DNA of 64,000 bases from a virus. Below are positions 23,859 to 31,837 of the stretch, piece after piece. The position numbers were made by a program, and so were the translations under genes. The notes under the pieces are model-generated. The model was not told the origin of the DNA, searched no databases, and worked only from the letters and a program-made list of their open reading frames with translations. Position 1 is the first letter of the stretch; each line of letters starts with the position of its first letter. Where the stretch lies: IMG/VR virus record IMGVR_UViG_3300047554_000255, positions 1-64,000 of that record; one strand, written 5' to 3'.

Positions 23859-23990
23859 TTAACGCCCTTGCCCAGCATACCTTTTCTTGACTGCTTTTGC
23901 TTTTGGTCCTGCAGTCTTTGCATGTTTTCCTTTACGTCTAGTGCCGAAGACAATCTTCTTTGCTTCAGCAGATCCTTTTGCTTTTGCCAT
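23859..23990 (-). CDS. Small very basic protein (43 aa)
   Basis: A minus-strand frame from ATG 23990-23988 to TAA 23861-23859 encodes MAKAKGSAEAKKIVFGTRRK followed by GKHAKTAGPKAKAVKKRYAGQGR. It is rich in Lys, Arg, Gly and Ala, with no hydrophobic core. I recall similar short basic proteins with FGTRRKGK...YRGQG-type ends beside lysis genes of Bacteroidota phages. It fits exactly between the endolysin and the CsgG-like gene. Its role is unknown; nucleic-acid or peptidoglycan binding are possible. Confidence 0.65.
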   Translation of the reverse strand: MAKAKGSAEAKKIVFGTRRKGKHAKTAGPKAKAVKKRYAGQGR

Positions 23991-23996
23991 GGTTTG

Positions 23997-24833
23997 TTAT
24001 GATAATAAGTGGTAGTATTCTTTGAAATGCTTAATACGATCTGCTAAGCCTATTGTACCGCCGTTAACTCTTTTAGTTACGGCTGTTACTGTTGCTGTAT
24101 CAGCTCCTTTATCACAGATAGCCCATAACTTATTGCTATTAAAGAAGAATGCTGCAGATGCTAGTGCATACTTTGTAGCTACAAGATCTGGATTAGCAAC
24201 AATGTTTTCTGGAACTGTAGCATCAAAACGTGTATAGTTCTCTTTACCAGTCAACTGAATGTAACCACGACCACGAAACTTGTATCCATCACCAGATGCT
24301 TCAGGACCATTCCCCATACGAGATGCATAAACTCTATTAGCAATCTTTTGTGGTTGTCTCTGATAAGCATTAGCTAAAGCATCAGTTGGAAAATACTTTT
24401 TGAATATACCTCTAAGACCTTTTGCTGAGTAGTTAAGATTTTCTTGTGTTGCTTTAAAGCCACCAGACTCATGACCACACTGAGCTAAGAAATGAGCTAA
24501 GCGTAATGGTGTAGTAATATTAAATAAACGAGCTGTATCTGGAATAGCTGCAATAACAGCATCAGGTACATGTCCTTTTAATCGATCTAGTTTGAAGCTG
24601 GAAGTTGCAGCAGGGGGTGTTGTAACTTGGGTGACAGGTGCTTGTGTTTGAGATGGAAACATCTTAGCCCAAGTACCATCACCAACAATACCATCAGCAG
24701 TAAGACCATGAGCAGCTTGCCATGCTTTTACAGCAGCATCTGTCTTTGGTCCAAACTTACCAACGATATCAACACCTAAAAACTGCTGGAGCTTCTTTAC
24801 ATCTTCTCCCTCAGATCCTAGTCTTAATAACAT
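23997..24833 (-). CDS. Endolysin: peptidoglycan-binding domain plus GH19 lysozyme/chitinase-like domain (278 aa)
   Basis: Residues 1-60 form a PG_binding_1 domain (LRLGSEGEDVKKLQQFLG ... GIVGDGTWAKMF). A Thr/Pro-rich linker (60-80) leads to a glycoside hydrolase family 19 domain with the catalytic acid in GHESGGF (Glu122), the substrate loop GRGYIQLTG (188-196) and the usual C-terminal helices. It hydrolyses the cell-wall glycan at the end of infection. There is no signal peptide, so release needs a holin; candidates lie just upstream in the operon at 25680 and 20273. Confidence 0.92.
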   Translation of the reverse strand: MLLRLGSEGEDVKKLQQFLGVDIVGKFGPKTDAAVKAWQAAHGLTADGIVGDGTWAKMFPSQTQAPVTQVTTPPAATSSFKLDRLKGHVPDAVIAAIPDTARLFNITTPLRLAHFLAQCGHESGGFKATQENLNYSAKGLRGIFKKYFPTDALANAYQRQPQKIANRVYASRMGNGPEASGDGYKFRGRGYIQLTGKENYTRFDATVPENIVANPDLVATKYALASAAFFFNSNKLWAICDKGADTATVTAVTKRVNGGTIGLADRIKHFKEYYHLLS

Positions 24834-24857
24834 ATTATATAGTGGTTAGGTGATTTA

Positions 24858-25046
24858 CTACTTCTTCTTACGTTTGTAGTAGCGTTTCTTTGGCTTAGCT
24901 ACTGCTTCTTCAGCAATTTGCTCAGCAACTGAATCAGATATCTCGACGATCTCTTCTTTTACAGCTTCTACAATAGGTTGGACTTCTTCTAAGATAGTCT
25001 TCTTGGGGCTTGTGAATAGTCCCTTAATGAATGATAAGATACTCAT
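24858..25046 (-). CDS. Small protein with acidic helix and basic tail (62 aa)
   Basis: A short amphipathic N-terminus (MSILSFIKGLFTSPKK) is followed by a Val/Glu-rich helix and a strongly basic end (KPKKRYYKRKKK). The composition suggests peripheral membrane association with a cytoplasmic basic tail. No family is recognised. It lies between the endolysin and a spanin-like gene and is probably part of the lysis set. Confidence 0.5.
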   Translation of the reverse strand: MSILSFIKGLFTSPKKTILEEVQPIVEAVKEEIVEISDSVAEQIAEEAVAKPKKRYYKRKKK

Positions 25047-25062
25047 GGTTTATTTGTTTAGG

Positions 25063-25680
25063 TTAATTCTTTCCGATCTTAAAGTACGTCTGTATGCCAA
25101 AAGACGTTGTACCATCCGTGGCAATGTTAACTTTCGCACCATATATTTGATCCTTCTTCGTCTTGTATAGTATACCGCCTTCAGCACTTCGGACGTTACC
25201 CCCGCTAGTAAGGTTAACACCACCACCAACATAGACTTGTCGTTTAGGATCATCGTATTTAGTAATTGTTTTGGTTTCTTTTACAACAGGAATCTTATAG
25301 TTTTCTCTAAAGCTACGCCCAACAATCTTGTTTTCAGTAACTGTATCAACTATACGTATATGACCATACTGACCAACATGAACGCTGTCTGTATAAATCT
25401 TTCTTGAAGCAAAGCGTTTAGCTAAGTCTTCATACTGCTGCTTTAGTTTGGGATAAGCTGTATCAGCTTTATACTCAGTGTTTAATACCTCAAATGGTAC
25501 TGGAACCTCGTATGGGGCAGGAACTTCTCTAACGATAAGACTATCGTGTTTAGTCCAGAATGTGTCAGTAACAACAAGAGTATCAGGTTGTCTACTATTT
25601 GAGTGACCTATACATCCTCGCTGGGTCAGAACTACAAAAAACGCTATAATAATAATAGCGACGGTAACTATATTCTTCAT
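25063..25680 (-). CDS. Envelope protein with membrane anchor and beta-rich C-terminus, spanin-like (205 aa)
   Basis: An N-terminal hydrophobic helix (about residues 3-20) ends near Cys23, but the lipobox is poor. It is followed by a Pro/Glu/Val-rich stretch, a coiled coil (about 73-95) and a beta-rich C-terminus with YVGGGVNLTSGG. The order anchor, coiled coil, beta domain resembles proteins I recall from lysis cassettes of Bacteroidota phages and could be a one-protein spanin. It overlaps the holin-like gene by one base. Confidence 0.55.
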   Translation of the reverse strand: MKNIVTVAIIIIAFFVVLTQRGCIGHSNSRQPDTLVVTDTFWTKHDSLIVREVPAPYEVPVPFEVLNTEYKADTAYPKLKQQYEDLAKRFASRKIYTDSVHVGQYGHIRIVDTVTENKIVGRSFRENYKIPVVKETKTITKYDDPKRQVYVGGGVNLTSGGNVRSAEGGILYKTKKDQIYGAKVNIATDGTTSFGIQTYFKIGKN

Positions 25681-25967
25681 TATCCTTCCATGTGAACATC
25701 TTCCTCTTTGTTTGAGTCTTTTGTTTTCTTACCCATGATGTTTTCAGCACCAGAGATACCAAATGAACCTAATGTAATAATAGCAAAAGCGTTAAAGATG
25801 TAGTCGTTTATAACTAACTCTTGTCCTAGATATCCTGTAACTAAGTCTACAGTCATTGCGAGTACCATTACAGCAAAAGACATAAAACCAACTACTGACT
25901 TTTCATTCCAGTCGTTGTTGTCTTTAAATATCGTCCAAAAGCTTGTTGATTCGTTTGATTTCTTCAT
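25680..25967 (-). CDS. Holin-like membrane protein (95 aa)
   Basis: Two hydrophobic helices (about residues 26-46 and 53-75) are connected by a short turn containing GQE, with a charged N-terminus and a charged, Lys/Glu-rich C-terminal tail. Small size, two membrane passes and position two genes upstream of the endolysin fit a class II holin. Holins permeabilise the inner membrane to release the endolysin. It overlaps the previous gene by 44 bases. Confidence 0.6.
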   Translation of the reverse strand: MKKSNESTSFWTIFKDNNDWNEKSVVGFMSFAVMVLAMTVDLVTGYLGQELVINDYIFNAFAIITLGSFGISGAENIMGKKTKDSNKEEDVHMEG

Positions 25968-26250
25968 CGTGGTCAGGTTTAATAGCTACCATCTCATGAT
26001 AGAATACCTGAGATGGTAACTTGTTTGGTGGGTGTGGTATACGTATTGATACCAAATGTTGTTTGTTTGTATATACTGCTCGTTCTAAGTTATCTATTCG
26101 TGTCTTATCTATATTTGACTGAGCCATTAATGCTTTGACATCTGATTTAATCTCAGAGACGTCTTGCCAGATCATCATACCAAGGATAGAAACTAAACCT
26201 GGAAAGATCCAGTTTTTAAAAGCTTGAAAAGAATCGTTACGAGGAGCCAT
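25924..26250 (-). CDS. Membrane protein with coiled coil (108 aa)
   Basis: A single hydrophobic helix (about residues 13-30) is followed by a predicted coiled coil (DVSEIKSDVKALMAQSNIDK, about 30-49) and a Pro-rich C-terminus ending in a Glu/Lys helix. This one-pass layout is common for phage lysis accessory proteins. The unusual 44-base overlap with the holin-like gene argues for coupled expression. Confidence 0.55.
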   Translation of the reverse strand: MAPRNDSFQAFKNWIFPGLVSILGMMIWQDVSEIKSDVKALMAQSNIDKTRIDNLERAVYTNKQHLVSIRIPHPPNKLPSQVFYHEMVAIKPDHDEEIKRINKLLDDI

Positions 26251-26261
26251 TATTTATCGTA

Positions 26262-26513
26262 TTATACTGAGTGCAAATCAATAACCTTAGCTAAATCTTG
26301 TGAAGCAAGGCTAATAAAAAGACTGTTAGGTAAGATACTACCTTTCTTATCTTTACGTACATAGTACTTGATCTTTTGTGGATGGTTCCCTAAAGCCATA
26401 TCTGACTTAATCTCAATCAAGTTCTTTTGATTAGGTACTGAAGCACCACTCATCATAGTTCCTACTATAGGAAACCCGAGAGCATCTTTTTGTGCATAAA
26501 ACTTTTTAGCCAT
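26262..26513 (-). CDS. Small structural-type protein, paralogue of the protein at 27463 (83 aa)
   Basis: It shares an N-terminal KFYAQKDALGFPIVGTMMSG segment and a PxxIKYYVRKDKKGSILPNSL core with the protein at 27463-27780. The start is the second of two adjacent ATG codons; the first adds one Met. Such proteins lie beside fibre genes in aquatic phages I recall and may be head or appendage decoration proteins. No biochemical function is known to me. Confidence 0.6.
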   Translation of the reverse strand: MAKKFYAQKDALGFPIVGTMMSGASVPNQKNLIEIKSDMALGNHPQKIKYYVRKDKKGSILPNSLFISLASQDLAKVIDLHSV

Positions 26514-26537
26514 CACTTAAGAAGTTACTAGTATTGA

Positions 26538-26750
26538 TTACTGAAGCTCTACAGGAATACTTAATCCTAAACGAGCAATCTCTGCCAAGCATTCAGCTTC
26601 TGTAGTAGCAACAAATAACTCGTTATCTTCACCAGTTGCAAGAACGCATGCTTGTTCTTTTAAAACAAGTACAGTTGTTCCATTATGAACTAATCTCCAT
26701 GAAGGAGCTGTAGTTGTTTTTACGTTATTTTGATCAGCTTGAATATACAT
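26538..26750 (-). CDS. Small protein of unknown function in the fibre cluster (70 aa)
   Basis: A mostly beta-stranded 70-residue protein (MYIQADQNNVKTTTAPSWRL ... ) with a C-terminal helix, SIPVELQ end and two Cys residues. No family is recognised. It lies between the fibre-like gene and the small structural-type gene and is probably part of the same appendage set. Confidence 0.55.
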   Translation of the reverse strand: MYIQADQNNVKTTTAPSWRLVHNGTTVLVLKEQACVLATGEDNELFVATTEAECLAEIARLGLSIPVELQ

Positions 26751-26768
26751 GATATATAGTTTTATATG

Positions 26769-27443
26769 TTAGTTATGTGTAATAGTCCAACCTCTTGATA
26801 CAAGAGTAGCTTTACTAGCCAAACCTGCAGATGACGGAGTAGCATTAGCCCCACCGTCTAAATATACTTGGTTGTTAGTAGCACCAGTAGCAACAAACTT
26901 AGCTAAAAGATTATCTACTGTAGCTTGACTTAAAGCGTTCCCGTTAAATGAAAACCAAGCATTGTTTGGTAATGTTGCAAGAACAGGAATGTTTATAGTA
27001 GTTAATGATTGACAGTTGTTTACTGAAAAAATAGCCATTCCAGTATTTATAGCTGTTGTAAAAGCAGGTAAACTTAAAGTAACTAATTGATTTGCATTAC
27101 TAACACTAAGTGATCCTATATCAAAAGTTGGAAGAGTTATAGTTGTTGATGTTGCACCGTTACCAAAATATACTTCTAAAAAGGTCTTAACTTCAACACT
27201 TTGATTACCAGAAGCTGTAGTAATATAGCCCATAGTAACAGGTCTAACTTGTTGATTACTACTAACTACTGTACCATCAGCTATAATATCTAATGTAAGA
27301 GGTTGAGAACCTCCACTAGCTGCTAAATCAGCAATAGCTTGAGCTGTTACTTTCTTTGTAGTACCTGCTTGTACTATTGGTAATACTTCTGTACCTGCTA
27401 ATGCAGATGCTGAAGCTAATTCACTAATGCGTTTATTTGCCAT
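26769..27443 (-). CDS. Tail-fibre-like protein with N-terminal attachment motif (224 aa)
   Basis: Residues 1-40 (MANKRISELASASALAGTEV ... TKKVTAQAIADL) match the short attachment module common at the N-terminus of phage fibre and appendage proteins. The middle region has repeating hydrophobic strands of the form ITLPTFDIGSLSVSN and SLTTINIPVLATLP, like short leucine-rich repeats, giving an elongated solenoid. The C-terminal part is Gly/Asn-rich. It probably contacts the host surface. Two related small proteins flank it. Confidence 0.7.
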   Translation of the reverse strand: MANKRISELASASALAGTEVLPIVQAGTTKKVTAQAIADLAASGGSQPLTLDIIADGTVVSSNQQVRPVTMGYITTASGNQSVEVKTFLEVYFGNGATSTTITLPTFDIGSLSVSNANQLVTLSLPAFTTAINTGMAIFSVNNCQSLTTINIPVLATLPNNAWFSFNGNALSQATVDNLLAKFVATGATNNQVYLDGGANATPSSAGLASKATLVSRGWTITHN

Positions 27444-27462
27444 GTTTAATGTATGTTAAATG

Positions 27463-27780
27463 TTATAGTATGATTAAGTCTTCGTTTTCTGCAACTAGAC
27501 TAAAGTTGTCTTCTGTTAATAGGCTTACTGATCCTCCTGCTGTAACGTCTAAGATGTTACCTTTAGGTACTGTAAGAACAGCAGCTAATGAGTTAGGTAT
27601 AATAGCACCTTTTTTGTTTATACGAACAATGTACTTTAACCCATCAGGATGAGTTGGTAAAACCGTGTTACTAGATATTTCTAGACTATCAGCTGGAACT
27701 TTACCAGTAGTACCCATCATAGTGCCAGGGATTGGAAACCCTAAAGCATCTTTCTGAGCATAGTATTTTAATGTTGCCAT
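27463..27780 (-). CDS. Small structural-type protein, paralogue of the protein at 26262 (105 aa)
   Basis: The ATG at 27780 (MATLKYYAQKDALGFPIPGT) aligns with the start of the paralogue at 26262-26513; an upstream in-frame ATG adds 17 residues with no counterpart. A core of LKYIVRINKKGAIIPNSLAA is also shared. The C-terminus is longer and beta-rich. It is the first gene of this minus-strand block and lies divergent from the replication operon. Probably a virion or appendage component. Confidence 0.65.
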   Translation of the reverse strand: MATLKYYAQKDALGFPIPGTMMGTTGKVPADSLEISSNTVLPTHPDGLKYIVRINKKGAIIPNSLAAVLTVPKGNILDVTAGGSVSLLTEDNFSLVAENEDLIIL

Positions 27781-27813
27781 CTTATATAAAGTTTTAATAG
27801 CGTTAAGCAGTAG

Positions 27814-27844
27814 TTTGGAGATATGAAACAAAGCATTATCTTTG
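27814..27844 (+). promoter_or_regulatory. Bacteroidota-type promoter for the replication operon
   Basis: TTTG (27814-27817), 19 bases, TATCTTTG (27837-27844): an exact match to the host consensus. It would start transcription near 27850, leaving a leader of about 65 bases before the ATG at 27916. It lies in the divergent gap between the fibre and replication blocks. Confidence 0.8.
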
Positions 27845-27915
27845 CATCCCCTTTAGAGAATCTCTACATAATAATATATCAAATAATGAACAAATAACCT
27901 AAACAAAAGTAGCCT

Positions 27916-28500
27916 ATGATTATAAACCTCTGGACACCACTGATTCTTAACCGTCTAACACTGAATCAGTTTGTCTACTTAGATTTTAGACACAAGGGTA
28001 TTATACCTCCCCCTGATCTTATTGACAGCCCTAATATTGACAAAGCGTTAATACTTAAAGGGTTCATGACAGATAAAGGAGCTATTACCCCGTCTGGTAT
28101 AAAAATAATAGATGAGTTCTATGCTCAGATCGAGCCAAAGAAGAAAGTCGTTATAACAAACCAGATGAAACATCCGCAGATAGATGATCTGTTACTTGAT
28201 TACCGAGACTACTTCCCAAAAGGTGCAGTATCAGGAAGAGTACTACGTACTAGTCCAACTGATTTAAAGAAACGTTTTAATGACTTCTTTAAAAAGTATC
28301 CTGACTATACCTGGCAAGAAGTATTTGATGCCACTGAAATGTATGCTAATACGTTCAAGAGCAACCCGAATGGATTTACTTATATGAAAAACTCAACCTA
28401 CTTCATAATGAAAGATGGGGTATCCGAACTAGCTTCTACTATCGAGAGTCTTCGTGACACAGATGGTCAAGTTTTGTCGTCAGGATATGTCCATGACTAG
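27916..28500 (+). CDS. Conserved replication-module protein, possible helicase loader or initiator (194 aa)
   Basis: An N-terminal winged-helix-like half (LNRLTLNQFVYLDFRHKG) is followed by a conserved region FPKGAVSGRVLRTSPTDLKKRF ... YTWQEVFDATEMY ... YMKNSTYFIMKD. I recall this pattern in crAss-like phages next to the DnaB-type helicase. Position immediately before the helicase suggests a loader or initiator role, but that is inference. It is the first gene behind the promoter at 27814. Confidence 0.7.
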   Translation: MIINLWTPLILNRLTLNQFVYLDFRHKGIIPPPDLIDSPNIDKALILKGFMTDKGAITPSGIKIIDEFYAQIEPKKKVVITNQMKHPQIDDLLLDYRDYFPKGAVSGRVLRTSPTDLKKRFNDFFKKYPDYTWQEVFDATEMYANTFKSNPNGFTYMKNSTYFIMKDGVSELASTIESLRDTDGQVLSSGYVHD

Positions 28501-28538
28501 TTGTTTATGTAGTAACTTTTTCGTATTTTTATCTTCCT

Positions 28539-29546
28539 ATGAGCTCACAACTAACAGACATTTTAGACGACGTAGTACCCTTATCGGTCATAAACCAAAA
28601 GGGCTTAGACTACATTGAGAAGCGCAAAACAGGACAGATCAAATCAGTTCAAACACCATGGAACACTATCAACGAGGTTACTATGGGTGGATTTGAATGG
28701 GGAACTATCTCTGTTGTTGCTGCCAGATCAGGAGGTGGTAAGACTACCTTCATGCTTGAGTTAACAAGAAGTGTTCATGACTTGAACCCAACACAGGATT
28801 TTATCGTACTAGACTTTCAGTTTGAAATGACAGACGAGAAGATTGCCTTGAGAGAGTACAGTCAGAAGACAGGCTTGTCCGTAAAGGAACTTGCTAGTGC
28901 AAAGAAGAAACTTGATGACAGTGTTGTCAGCTTTCTTAAAGGTTATGTTGATTACAAGAAAGAAAAATCAGGAGGTGCTGATAAGATCTTTGTCATTACA
29001 AAAAGATGTACTGTATCTAATATTAGAGCATACATACTTGCCATGTGGACAAAGCATCGTAAGCCAATGATTATTACTATTGACCATAGTTATCTTGTAA
29101 TGATGGGTACTGAGAAGAGTGAGCTTGCAATGCTTCACAATCTTGGTACTATGATGACTGAGTTAAAGAAAGCAATACCATGCTTGTTTATCGTTCTTAA
29201 TCAGATGAACAGAGATATCGAGAGTAATGAAAGACGTCAACCAGGTAAAGCTGGTAACTATCCTAATACATCAGATATATATGGTGGTGATGCTTTGTAT
29301 AACCATGCTGACTTAATGCTTGCACTAGACAGACCTTTTGAAAAGAACCTAATGATTTACGGTCCTAATAAGTACAAAGTAGAACAAGACCACGTTGCTG
29401 TTCACGTACTAAAAGCTAGAGATGGTAAATCAGATGCTGTGTTATTCTTTAGAGGTGACTTTGCAGCAAACAAGTTCATTGAATGTCCCGAACCTGATAG
29501 AGACGTTGATGCTATCAGTACTAGAAGAAGAGTAGTAAATCCTTAA
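28539..29546 (+). CDS. DnaB-type replicative helicase (335 aa)
   Basis: Walker A RSGGGKT lies at residues 63-69, a Walker B region IIITIDHSYLV near 185-192, and a Gln/Asn-containing sensor segment LNQMNRDI near 226. The later basic segment LKARDGKSDAVLFFRG resembles the arginine-finger region of SF4 helicases. It would unwind DNA at the fork as a hexamer. The N-terminal DnaB domain is absent or very short (about 40 residues). A SF4 helicase is part of the core crAss-like set. Confidence 0.88.
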   Translation: MSSQLTDILDDVVPLSVINQKGLDYIEKRKTGQIKSVQTPWNTINEVTMGGFEWGTISVVAARSGGGKTTFMLELTRSVHDLNPTQDFIVLDFQFEMTDEKIALREYSQKTGLSVKELASAKKKLDDSVVSFLKGYVDYKKEKSGGADKIFVITKRCTVSNIRAYILAMWTKHRKPMIITIDHSYLVMMGTEKSELAMLHNLGTMMTELKKAIPCLFIVLNQMNRDIESNERRQPGKAGNYPNTSDIYGGDALYNHADLMLALDRPFEKNLMIYGPNKYKVEQDHVAVHVLKARDGKSDAVLFFRGDFAANKFIECPEPDRDVDAISTRRRVVNP

Positions 29547-29548
29547 TA

Positions 29549-30295
29549 ATGTTAATAAATATGATCAATCAATTGAAGGGACAGTTTAGTATACTGAACT
29601 CAGTTCCAAAAGCAGTGCCTGACTTAGGCCCGAATGTACTTAGTAAAACAAACATGACTATCGACGAGAAGAAACAGTTGTATAGTAAGCTAACTCAGTT
29701 TCATAAAGATGCTTTAGCTGACTATGGTTTCCCAAACGCAAAGGTTGAGTTTAAAACTATCTGGCATGATGCCACAACAGACCTGGATTCAGTAAACATC
29801 TATGGTAATCAGTTTAGACGTAACTTCTTCTTTGAGATATTGAAGTCTTCAGAAGATAAGAAAGGTTATGTAGCAATGGATGAACGTATCTTATTTACAG
29901 TAGATACAGATTGTCCTTACTGGGAACAGTATCCATTAGCAAACGTTAATGCTAATAACTTGCCAGATGCAGTAGAGAATAGATTGTATAGTGTTCCTTT
30001 AGCAGATCTTATACCAGTTAATGTAAAAAGATCTCCTATATCTACAGCACAACAATCTCGTGCAACAAGAGTACAGCATGCATATGCACCATTACAAGAT
30101 GAACCTGAAGTATCACAAGCAGTACTTGACTTTGAGTTAGAGCAGTTATCATCAAATGATTTTAAAGCAGAAGATCAACACTATAGTAATCTTAGTGTAC
30201 TTGACTTGCTTGCAATCATTCAGTGTGAGCCAATAAGCTCAAAAGATTATCTTAACGAAGCAATAAAGAAAGTAAAACAAAAAAGAAGCAAATAA
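29549..30295 (+). CDS. Replication-module protein of unknown function (248 aa)
   Basis: The first ATG at 29549 is taken, two bases after the helicase stop. The protein is mixed alpha/beta with a KTIWHDATTDLDSVNIYGNQ segment near residue 70 and a helical C-terminus ending in a Lys-rich tail. No family is recognised. Operon position between the helicase and the AAA_24 ATPase suggests a replication or recombination role. Confidence 0.65.
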   Translation: MLINMINQLKGQFSILNSVPKAVPDLGPNVLSKTNMTIDEKKQLYSKLTQFHKDALADYGFPNAKVEFKTIWHDATTDLDSVNIYGNQFRRNFFFEILKSSEDKKGYVAMDERILFTVDTDCPYWEQYPLANVNANNLPDAVENRLYSVPLADLIPVNVKRSPISTAQQSRATRVQHAYAPLQDEPEVSQAVLDFELEQLSSNDFKAEDQHYSNLSVLDLLAIIQCEPISSKDYLNEAIKKVKQKRSK

Positions 30296-31035
30296 TGGAA
30301 GAGTTCTCATTACCTATAGATAAAGTTAAGGCGGAAGTAAAGAATCCAAAGAATCTTGTTATATTCGCAAAACCAAAAGTTGGAAAGACTGAGTTACTAG
30401 CAGGACTACCTGATTGTCTAATCTTAGACCTTGAGAGTGGTACTGACTATGTTGATGCATTGAAGATCAAGGCAACATCTGTTAGAGACATAAAAGCCAT
30501 CGGTGAGCAGATCTTAAAAGCAAATAAACCGTATAAGTACATCGCAGTAGATACAATCACTGCACTTGAAGACATCTGTTTACCATTCGCAGAAGAGTTA
30601 TATGGAAAGACTTCGATGGGAAAGAACTGGTTAACAGAAGGTAAGCCTAAGTATACAAGCTTATTGAACTTACCAAACGGCGCGGGTTATCCGTGGTTAC
30701 GTGAGGCATTCACAAAAGTTATTGATTACATCAAGACTCTTGCTCCTCACATTATTTTAGTTGGACACGTTAAAGATACGATGTTAGAAAAGAACGGAGC
30801 AGAAGTAAATGTTCTTGACTTAGATCTAACAGGTAAGCTTAAACGTATTACCACATCGAATTCAGATGCTATTGGTTATCTGTATCGCAAGGGAAAGCAA
30901 AACTTTCTGAGCTTTAAAACAACAGATGAAATCTCATGTGGGGCTAGACCAACTCACTTAAGAGATCAGGAGTTTATGGTATCAGAGATGACACCAACAG
31001 GTCTGGTAACGTATTGGGACCAAGTATTCATTTAA
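30295..31035 (+). CDS. AAA_24-type RecA-like ATPase (246 aa)
   Basis: Walker A KPKVGKT (residues 26-32) and a Walker B strand YIAVDT (82-87) are followed by PWLREAFTKVIDYIKTLAP and a sensor-like IILVGHVKD segment. This is the AAA_24/Sak4-type P-loop fold, proteins with RecA-like roles in phage recombination or replication. An AAA_24 ATPase is conserved in crAss-like replication modules. Start overlaps the upstream stop (TAATG). The SSB-like gene follows 30 bases later, a usual pairing. Confidence 0.85.
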   Translation: MEEFSLPIDKVKAEVKNPKNLVIFAKPKVGKTELLAGLPDCLILDLESGTDYVDALKIKATSVRDIKAIGEQILKANKPYKYIAVDTITALEDICLPFAEELYGKTSMGKNWLTEGKPKYTSLLNLPNGAGYPWLREAFTKVIDYIKTLAPHIILVGHVKDTMLEKNGAEVNVLDLDLTGKLKRITTSNSDAIGYLYRKGKQNFLSFKTTDEISCGARPTHLRDQEFMVSEMTPTGLVTYWDQVFI

Positions 31036-31065
31036 TGTAAACAACAATAATAAACAAAAACAATC

Positions 31066-31758
31066 ATGATTAGTACAAAAGATTTCGCAGCAGTAGAAGA
31101 AAAAGTAGCAAAGACTAGCCCAATTATCGGACCAGGTACAACAGAAGCACGTATTCTTAATGTTCAGTTAACTAAAAACCGTAGTTTTGATACTGATGGT
31201 TCAGTTAGCTTAGTTCTAAACTTAGAAACTCCAGCAGTAACAGATCCAAACTTCCAAGGTTTCTTTATTAATCCTAATGATCCATCTAGCCCTCGTCACT
31301 TGGGTCAGATTGGTCGTGTGAAGTACAAAGCATATCCAATGAAGGATAGCACTGTTACTCGTAATATGCCAGATGGTACTACAAAGACTATCAACAACAA
31401 GCGTGATAATGAGTATTTACAAGCAGTAATCAACTTAGCAAACACTTTAGGTGCTCCTATTAGAGATGCCGTTGATAACATTGCAGCATCTACTATCTTT
31501 GATCACGTTGATGCAGTATCTAAGATATTTGCTAACCGTTCAATGGTATTTACTATTGCAGCAAGCGGATATAAGAATGCAAAAGGTTATACTGCGTATG
31601 ACTTGTTCTTACCATATGACAAGACAGGAAAGAAAGCTTATGTGTTAAAGGGTAACGAAGCTGATCTTATTGCTTTTGATAAGTCACTACATGTTAGTGA
31701 ACCAAAAGAAGATAAACCAGTTGCAGGTTTCGAACCAAACAACGACTTCAGCTTATAG
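31066..31758 (+). CDS. Single-stranded DNA-binding-like protein (230 aa)
   Basis: An N-terminal beta-rich domain with ARILNVQLTKNRSF and LVLNLETPAV strands and a Gly/Asn-rich loop region is followed by a helical part and ends in GFEPNNDFSL. The acidic, Phe-containing tail is typical of SSB proteins that dock partners. The region order is that of the crAss-like SSB family (Pam3-gp31-like). It directly follows the AAA_24 ATPase and precedes a terminator, so it is probably abundant. Specific DNA contacts cannot be seen. Confidence 0.75.
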   Translation: MISTKDFAAVEEKVAKTSPIIGPGTTEARILNVQLTKNRSFDTDGSVSLVLNLETPAVTDPNFQGFFINPNDPSSPRHLGQIGRVKYKAYPMKDSTVTRNMPDGTTKTINNKRDNEYLQAVINLANTLGAPIRDAVDNIAASTIFDHVDAVSKIFANRSMVFTIAASGYKNAKGYTAYDLFLPYDKTGKKAYVLKGNEADLIAFDKSLHVSEPKEDKPVAGFEPNNDFSL

Positions 31759-31778
31759 TATTAGTGGTTAGGTGATGT

Positions 31779-31816
31779 AAGAAAGGGTGGGGATTTTATC
31801 TCTGCCCTTCTTTTTT
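31779..31816 (+). terminator. Rho-independent terminator
   Basis: AAGAAAGGG (31779-31787) pairs with CCCTTCTT (31805-31812) with one bulged A, followed by a T run. It closes the helicase to SSB-like transcript. Confidence 0.7.
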
Positions 31817-31837
31817 CTCCTTTAATTACAACAGGTT

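Noticed and set aside
27904-27911. TACTTTTG on the minus strand as a promoter for the fibre block
   Set aside because: The -7 consensus matches, but no TTTG-like element lies at a suitable distance, and it is over 120 bases from the first minus-strand start.
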